NCBI GenBank assembly: GCA_002007465.1
Contig: LNAC01000162.1
Location: 3,207,761 to 3,271,760 of the forward strand
Reading direction: 5' to 3'
Length of the DNA stretch: 64,000 nucleotides
Source: Ailurus styani
Lineage: Eukaryota > Chordata > Mammalia > Carnivora > Ailuridae
The position numbers and the translations under genes are program-made. The notes under the pieces are model-generated. The model saw nothing but the letters and a program-made list of their open reading frames with translations, had not been told where the DNA came from and ran no database searches. Positions 57,824 to 64,000 of this stretch are shown here, piece by piece. The stretch's first letter is position 1; each line of letters starts with the position of its first letter.

Positions 57824-60529
57824 GCCTGGCCCTTGTCAGCTTCTAATTCTTAAGGTCTCAACCATCTTTTCCAGACATTTTAGGTAACTATCATCCCCAT
57901 CTGCTCTCTTTCTGATTTCAGAGCACTGACATCACCTAGAAATTCTCATTCTTAGGATCCAGTCATCAAATCTGATTTCCTTGGATGTTAACACTATGTT
58001 CAATCAAATTTATCCCCTTTTGACATCATGATTTGGATACCTAGATTTTCTCTAAAGTTGGGTATAAGGTGTGCCATGTGTGAATAAAACTGGAATATCT
58101 CTATAGACTTAGGGATTCCTTAGGCCAAAACTCCACAAAGAAGACTGGAATTAAAGGCAACAGAAAATGTGAACAGTGCTGAAGCAGTTATTTTGAAGTT
58201 ATGTCTCATGGTCTTCATGATTTGGGTCAACTGGAAAACCTTTGAAGACCACATTATTCAAAATGGAGGCATCACCAAGTTTTGAGCACTATGTAAATTA
58301 AATTCTGGCAATTTTAAGGGGCTTTGTTAAATTTGTTAAAGAAGGATAGGGAAAATCAAGGGTTTTTCTTATGGTGATTACACATGGCTATCAAGAGAAT
58401 AGTCAGGAGCCAAAAGAGCTGTACATAAAATAATAGCAAGTAATATAAAGCAATGTAAAATTTAGTGCTTAATTCATTAGACTTTACATAAATGGAATTG
58501 GTAGATTTCAGTCAAGGACTGATACTTGATCCTGAAAAAGAATTAGGAAGAGAATGGAGATGACTTCATGAAACAATGCATTCATCTGGATAGATGTATT
58601 ATGGCAAGAATCAGGGCTGAGTTCTTAAGGAAAATCAATCTATTTCAGTATTGTGCTAAGGAGTAGTAGGAAATTTGACTAACCCAGGGGAAGTAAGGCC
58701 AAATTAAGGACTACCTTGAAGGCCAAGAACAGATGTTGTCAAAGTATGAAAACATTGATAGATTTGGAGCAAGGGAAAGATATATATATTCAGATAGTAC
58801 ATCTACATTATTTACTTTTCTTCTCTACTAAACTAATATTGATGAATGTAGTCTAGGTCAGTCAGTCAGTCAAGTTCATATTAAATTGTAATTGACTATA
58901 GCACAGAGTTCTTTGGGGGTAGTGTGGGAGAAATTTTAAAAGATATTGCCAAGCAGTTGGAGAATAAGTTCTGCACACCTGAATCACTGCTCTGATCTGG
59001 GTATATATTGTGATTCTGTGTCACCTTTGTTTAAAACACAGTTTCATGAGGTTTGAGTATTGCAAAGCACAGATATAAGTAGTAAAATCACAAAATCTAG
59101 ATATGGAAAGGGACTTTTAAGGCAAAAAAAAACCCATTTCGGGTTGATGGTCACCTGCCTCAAAAATGCTTGGAATAAATTTGGAACTCAATAAATCTTT
59201 TTGAATTGTTAAATTAGAGGTAGATCTGAAACCTCCCAACCAAAGATGATTTGCCTTACATTACTTGGAAATAGAAGAGAAACTCGCCTCTAGGTCTCTT
59301 ATCTTTGGAAATTCTTATTATTTAACTCTGACCCTGCATTTCCACTTTTGATATTATGTTGCAGCATCATTGCTTGGGATAAAAATATATTTTACGAACT
59401 TCATTTTCTAATCCCAGGATAATGAGGCTAAAACCCCCATTATATTGAAATCAAACAATTAATTATATTAATCATAATCTCAGAGTTCATCTTTTCAACA
59501 ACATATATTTAATTTATGTTGTACTAAATTTTTATGGTCATTCTTCTTTGTTCAAAGTTGATTTATTGACCAACTCTATTACCTTACCGAATTGCATTTT
59601 AGAAGATATGTCATCAACATTTGCATGTCTCATTAGTAGGACTGTCTTAATCCATCATAAAGGTGAATTATTTCTCCCAATTTATTCTAAACTCAATGGC
59701 ATCATTTTTAAAAAGCGATGCCTTTTTATTATAGGTGTTGGCTACTGTCTACCTCTTCACATCTACATCCCTACTTAGTGTGTTTTATAAGACTTTTTGG
59801 AACTTATAAAGAAAGTTACTTAAATCATCCAGGCACCACAATTTACTGGGTATAGTCTTATGTACAAGCAGCAGATCAAATGCTAGAGGAGAAACACAAA
59901 AGAAGGTACCTTCAGAAAGAGTTGTGCCTTTGGAGAGAGTATTTTAGGACATGAGGTAAAGATACTCCAAAGAGGAAAAGGCTTTGGAGCCCTTACAATG
60001 CAGACTATAAATGAAGGCAAATCAATTCAGAATTAAAATAGTGTATGGTACAGAAGACACATAGTGCATATGAGAGTTCATATACCACTGCACTCTTATC
60101 TGGCCTAATCCTACCAGGATCAAGCTCTTCTATTACCATAAGAGTTGTCTGTCTCTTATTAGAAACTGTGTGTGTTACATGTTTACCCTGCTGTAAGCCC
60201 TCTGAATTGCCTGATGATACTCCTTCTATATTCTCTGACAATCTCGACTTTAGCCTGGAAGATTTATTTCCTGAATTGACCTTCTCAATCTACCAAGCTT
60301 TCATTCATTGTCATTGTGTTGTTGCAAGTCCCAAATTGTTTATGGGTATCACAAACAGATCCAGTCCATTCACTAACTCCTACCTTAGTCAAGAGAAAAA
60401 TTTTACAACTCAGATGGGTGAAAAAAACAAAAGAAGGAAGTAAAAAAAGAAAAACCAATATTCTTAATTTTTTTCTAGGCTAGGAAATACTGATTATCTA
60501 GATGAATCTGCTATTAATCTGCTCATTGG
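57824..60529. other. Long unique stretch
   Basis: About 2.7 kb with no confident gene or repeat. It includes a short (GTCA)n at 58857-58872 and the longest open frame of the window (132 codons, 60045-60443), which has a Cys-rich segment 'CVTCLPCCKPSEL' but no recognised domain. Confidence 0.45.
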
Positions 60530-60530
60530 A

Positions 60531-60561
60531 GGCACAAGGGTGGCTTGGTCAGTTAGGCAGA
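60531..60561 (+). mobile_element. Isolated CAN-SINE head fragment
   Basis: About 30 bp ('GAGGCACAAGGGTGGCTTGG' then 'TCAGTTAGGCAG') resembles only the tRNA-derived head of a CAN-SINE, with no body or tail. Confidence 0.45.
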
Positions 60562-61825
60562 TTAATATAGAAATTAATTAGAAATTAATATTTAATATAT
60601 TAGAGCTATAAATAAACCTTGCCTTTCAGCTCTGGATAGCAACTCCACCAAAGATTTCTGTTGGCCATGTTTGCTTCTCAAACTCTAAACAGAAGCTTAT
60701 ACAAATCCCAAGCGCCAACAGTCTCCAGATGTTGCTTCCAGAAGCCAACAGCTCATCTTTATGGTCTAATCTCAACTCTAACTGCTCTTCATTACATATT
60801 CTCTCCTTTTAAAGCATCCCTTTTATTTAAAAGACAAGCCTATCAAGCCTTCTGTCCTGCATCACAGGATATAGGGGACATTATTCCAAGGCCTGCAGCT
60901 TAATAGGTAGATGAGCAAAAGTTCCGTTTTCCTCTCAACGTACTGTAGCAATGATTTCTAAGGATAATTTAGTCTAACACTCCACAAGAGGTTGGACTAT
61001 TTGCCGATGGTTGTTTTCTAGAAGAGAAGTGTAAGTTTCAGAGCACAGCATTGCATCAGTTATTTATAATTAGCCTTTGGCATTAAAAAACAGACAATTT
61101 TAGCCTGAATGACTTTGAGTAGCCTCCTGATATCTGTACCCTTTCCTCAAAAACCCTTTATAATATATATTAATATGTTATAATGTCAAATATATACGTC
61201 AGAAAGAGAAGACAGAGAGACCCTTAACAGAGGATCAATCAGACCACATTGGGCTTTTGTTTGTTTGTTTTTAGCTGTTTCGGGAATCATTGAGTTCATT
61301 CCATTCAATCCATTCAGGGTATGGGGGTGAGGGATGATGACTTCCCCAGGACAGAATCAGAATGCCAATGTCCTACCTCTATTTATTCCTTCATAAGTTG
61401 TGGATATCCAAATCATTGGGTTTCAAAAGACAGAGACATCCCAGGTTTAAAGAAAGAGTAACAGATTTTTCTAATAATTGAAGCACAATTTGGTCTGATT
61501 CATAATCTATGGAGATTGCCAGAGAAAGCAGAGTTCTTCCAGAGTAATACAGAGGAACCAGAAGTTCTGAAAGTAGTGGAGTGGGAGAGTAGGATTCAAG
61601 TTAGAAGAGTGGATTGAGAAAAGGTCTGTCAATTCAGAAGTTCTAGATAAGTAATCCAAAAGGACCCTGCAATCATTGCCATTTAAATTTCAGCAATACT
61701 GAGTCAGAGTTTGGGATAGCTGATCAGCCTGTCTTCATAGCACCTGTGTCAGAAAACCTCACTAAGGGAATACTGCACGGTTAGAACCCAAAGTCTCAGG
61801 CAATCTACTATTATGTAGACAAATC
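60562..61825. other. Unique stretch
   Basis: An 80-codon frame at 60661-60903 has no motif. No repeat family recognised. Confidence 0.45.
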
Positions 61826-62335
61826 CATCCCATTCCCCAAAAGAAAGATGTTCATATATTAATCTCCAGAACCTGTGAATAAATTATGTTATATGGAAAA
61901 GGGAAGTTAAGTTTTCTTAAACAATTAAGGTTAGTCATCAGCTACCCTTAATATAGGGAGATTATTCTGAATAATACAGGTGGGCCCAAAGTTATCACAA
62001 GAATCCTTAAAATCAGATAAGAAAATTAGAAAAAAGAACCTGAGCAACAGCATTAAAAAGACCTAAGTAATACTGCTGGTTTTTGAAGGTAGAGAAAAGG
62101 GAACATGAGACACAGAGAACAGATGGCCTCTAGAAGCTGGAGAAGGCCTAGAAAGAGATTCTCCACTAGAGGCTCTGGAAAGGAATGCAACCCACCAACA
62201 CCCTGACCTTAGCCTGATGAGATCTGTGTTAATCTTCCAATCTACAGATTGGAAGTGAAATAACAAACTTGTCTTGTTTAAGCCACTAAATTTGCAGTAA
62301 ATTATTACAGTGGTAAGAGAAAACTAAGACAACAG
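61826..62335 (+). mobile_element. MLT1-type (ERVL-MaLR) solitary LTR
   Basis: 'TTAATCTCCAGAACCTGTGA', 'TGGAAAAGGGAAGTTAAG', 'GGCCTCTAGAAGCTGGAGAA', 'TTGTTTAAGCCACTAAATTT' and the end 'GAGAAAACTAAGACA' follow the sense MLT1 LTR. No internal region is present. Confidence 0.9.
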
Positions 62336-62579
62336 AAATGCGGGGAACTTCTCCTTTGCCACTATGACTGCTTCATAGGGAATGTTTTTTCCCATCTTCA
62401 CACAGGATGATTCTAAGAGCAAAGAAAGCTCCTGGTCACTGAGCAAAATAGTATACAGAAGATGTCCTACTTATACTTGGGGCTGAAGCCAAGCTCATGA
62501 ACTACACAATCATAGGATAGTGATCATAACAGAAGTACACATTTGATTTTATGATGGGAATTTGCTCCTTTGTCTTCAC

Positions 62580-63310
62580 TACCAACACACAAGTCATCTA
62601 TATTTGTACCCATTCTATCCCTCTCTGCATCATAATCTGCATCACCTATGTAGAGATGATGATTTGAAACCCATTCCTTTTTGTCTCCATAGACACTTGA
62701 CTAAATTGATTAGTTTTCCTCTCCATTGTGGATTCAATTCCTCCTCTGGAATGAGTATTTCCTGCTGTGGTTTTTAAACATTATCAAGTCTCTTTCACCA
62801 GCATGCAATCAACAAAAACAACAAAAAAATCTTCCTTCTGTTCTCTATCCTATCTCTATCTAGAACCTTAGGGGGAAAATGCTTTCTGTAATAGAAATAT
62901 TGCTACTTCATGGATCCTTTTGTCATCTCCATTTCTTTACTTTTTTCTTTTTTTTTTTTTTTAAGATTTTATTTATTTATTTGACAGAGAAAGAGAGAGA
63001 GAAATCACAAGCAGGCAGAGAGGCAGGCAGAGACGGGGGGGTGGGGTGGGAAGCAGGCTCCCCGCCAAGCAGAGAGCCCGATGCACCCAGAATCCTATCT
63101 CTCTCTAAGGTGACCAATGACCTCTATGCCACTAACTCCAGCAGACATCCTTAGAACTATTGACGTCTCCCAATATCTTCAAACGCTTCTTTATCAAACC
63201 ATTTGCAAAAAAGCATTCTCTATCTAGGAATGCTATCTCTCTCTCCATTTCACCTGATCAGTAGTGTACACATCTCAGACTGGCATTTACACAGGGAAAC
63301 ATTGCCCATC
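62580..63310 (+). mobile_element. L2 LINE ORF2-region fragment, interrupted by a SINE
   Basis: 'AAGGTGACCAATGACCTCTA' and 'AACTCCAGCAGACATCCTTA' correspond to the conserved L2 ORF2 nucleotide string around 'aaggtcaccaatgacctcc'. The part before the SINE is C/T-rich and L2-like but weaker. No open frame survives. Confidence 0.6.
62948..63084 (-). mobile_element. CAN-SINE, minus strand, lacking its head
   Basis: T-run, 'AAGATTTTATTTATTTATTT', 'GACAGAGAAAGAGAGAGA', 'CACAAGCAGGCAGAGAGGCA' and 'AGCAGAGAGCCCGATGC', then an abrupt end. The roughly 80-bp tRNA-derived head expected on the right is missing, so this is a 5'-truncated or later-deleted copy. Confidence 0.94.
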
Positions 63311-63329
63311 CATTATATACCTACCACAA

Positions 63330-63500
63330 TTGTGTTTTTAAATGTGGGTTTGTGATTACTTGATTAATGTCTATCTTTCCTATGGGAATGTAAGTTTTTC
63401 AAAGTCAAGGCCTGAGCTGATTTTGCTTACAATTATAGTCATAATTCCAAAAGCACTGGTAAGAGCAATTTCAACAACATTGATAGGCACTCAAAAAACC
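63330..63500 (+). mobile_element. L2 LINE 3' end
   Basis: 'GGGAATGTAAGTTTTTCAAA', 'GTCAAGGCCTGAGCTGATTT' and 'TTGATAGGCACTCAAAAAAC' follow the L2 3' terminus (family: gagctccttgagggcagggac...aggcgctcaataa). Confidence 0.7.
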
Positions 63501-63549
63501 CAGGCACCCCATCATGCTAACCAATTTGATGGCTCATCTTACTTAATCT

Positions 63550-63700
63550 TTTAAAGGACCCAATGAAAATAGTAATTTCATTATATAGGTAAAAAAAACT
63601 GAGATTTGGAGAGAATAAATCCTCCAAGGCTCATAAGTAAAAGCAGCAAAATCAAGACTTGGAATTTAGATATGCTTAGCCCAAAATCCATGCATGTAAT
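63550..63700 (-). mobile_element. MIR SINE fragment, minus strand
   Basis: 'ATTATATAGGTAAAAAAAAC', 'TGAGATTTGGAGAGAATAAA' and 'AAGGCTCATAAGTAAAAGCA' follow the complement of MIR. Confidence 0.75.
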
Positions 63701-64000
63701 CTCATACTCATCCTTTTATTTAAGATTTTGATATTTTGTCCACCATGAATTTTTGCATTAATTTTAATTTCTTAAAAACATTACATTAAACTACTATTTC
63801 TCTTAGTAAGTGGGCTTTTGTTGCCCCCTTAAATTTTACACCTGGACAAGTGTTTCCCTTGTCTTACTTACCCCGTCCTAGTCTGGCCCTGCACAAATTA
63901 TAGAGTTTGATTAAAATGTTTATTCTAAAAGTAAACTATATATGGAATTAAGCAATAGAAAACAGTCTTTCTGAGGGAAGTCAGGAGAAGCCAGTATTCT
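63701..64000. other. AT-rich end of window
   Basis: No feature recognised. Confidence 0.45.

Overview
The window is vertebrate nuclear DNA from a carnivoran mammal. The evidence is at least 18 tRNA-Lys-derived CAN-SINEs on both strands. Several carry the subfamily head running 'GTGGCTCAGTGGGTTAAAGCC' into a CT-rich body and an (AAAT)n/poly-A tail, which I associate with mustelids (ferret, mink, otter, badger group). A 5'-truncated carnivore-type L1 sits at 43.8-44.8 kb. The species call rests on remembered SINE subfamily patterns, not on a search.

I found no host protein-coding gene. The composition is AT-rich, open frames are short and scattered in all six frames, and the longest is 132 codons. 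Frames with recognisable protein similarity are L1 ORF1/ORF2 remnants: ORF1 C-terminus at 9.51-9.75 kb, endonuclease remnant at 10.80-10.99 kb, ORF2 C-terminus at 44.14-44.53 kb, and an antisense ORF2 piece near 3.83-4.02 kb. The window is best read as an intergenic or deep-intronic gene-poor block. No operon, CRISPR, prophage or other self-contained system was seen.

Layout. 0-6.6 kb: an old unassigned dispersed repeat, two L1M pieces, a CAN-SINE, a minus-strand L1M ORF2 block, a Tigger-like DNA transposon end, another L1M piece, then an MLT1/MST-type LTR. 6.9-11.5 kb: an L1M 3' end on minus abutting, head to head, a plus-strand L1M with 5'UTR, ORF1 and the start of ORF2; three CAN-SINEs are nested here with clear target-site duplications (TSDs). 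11.5-23 kb: mostly unique AT-rich DNA with scattered L2, MIR and hAT-like fossils and (CA)n tracts. 23.0-25.4 kb: an MLT1-type LTR followed by an unusual GC-richer block with diverged internal direct repeats. 25.4-33.4 kb: MIR, SINEs, a (TATC)n tract and an L2 block. 33.6-37.3 kb: a dense SINE/L1 cluster containing an assembly N. 37.3-43.5 kb: mostly unique, with a CpG-bearing short open frame near 39.1 kb. 43.5-45.1 kb: a young L1 inside an ancient repeat. 45-54.5 kb: L2, SINEs, MIR, an L1M 3' block and a probable assembly duplication around an N. 54.5-64 kb: mostly unique, with SINEs, an MLT1-type LTR and L2.

Three single Ns (14155, 33796, 54224) lie in or against retroelement or poly-A sequence. 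At 54224 about 130 bp is repeated on both sides of the N, which looks like an assembly artefact. The main biological content is a layered record of retrotransposition. Items worth a second look are the GC-rich repeat block (23.86-25.39 kb), the CpG-bearing open frame (38.99-39.26 kb) and the three assembly joins.
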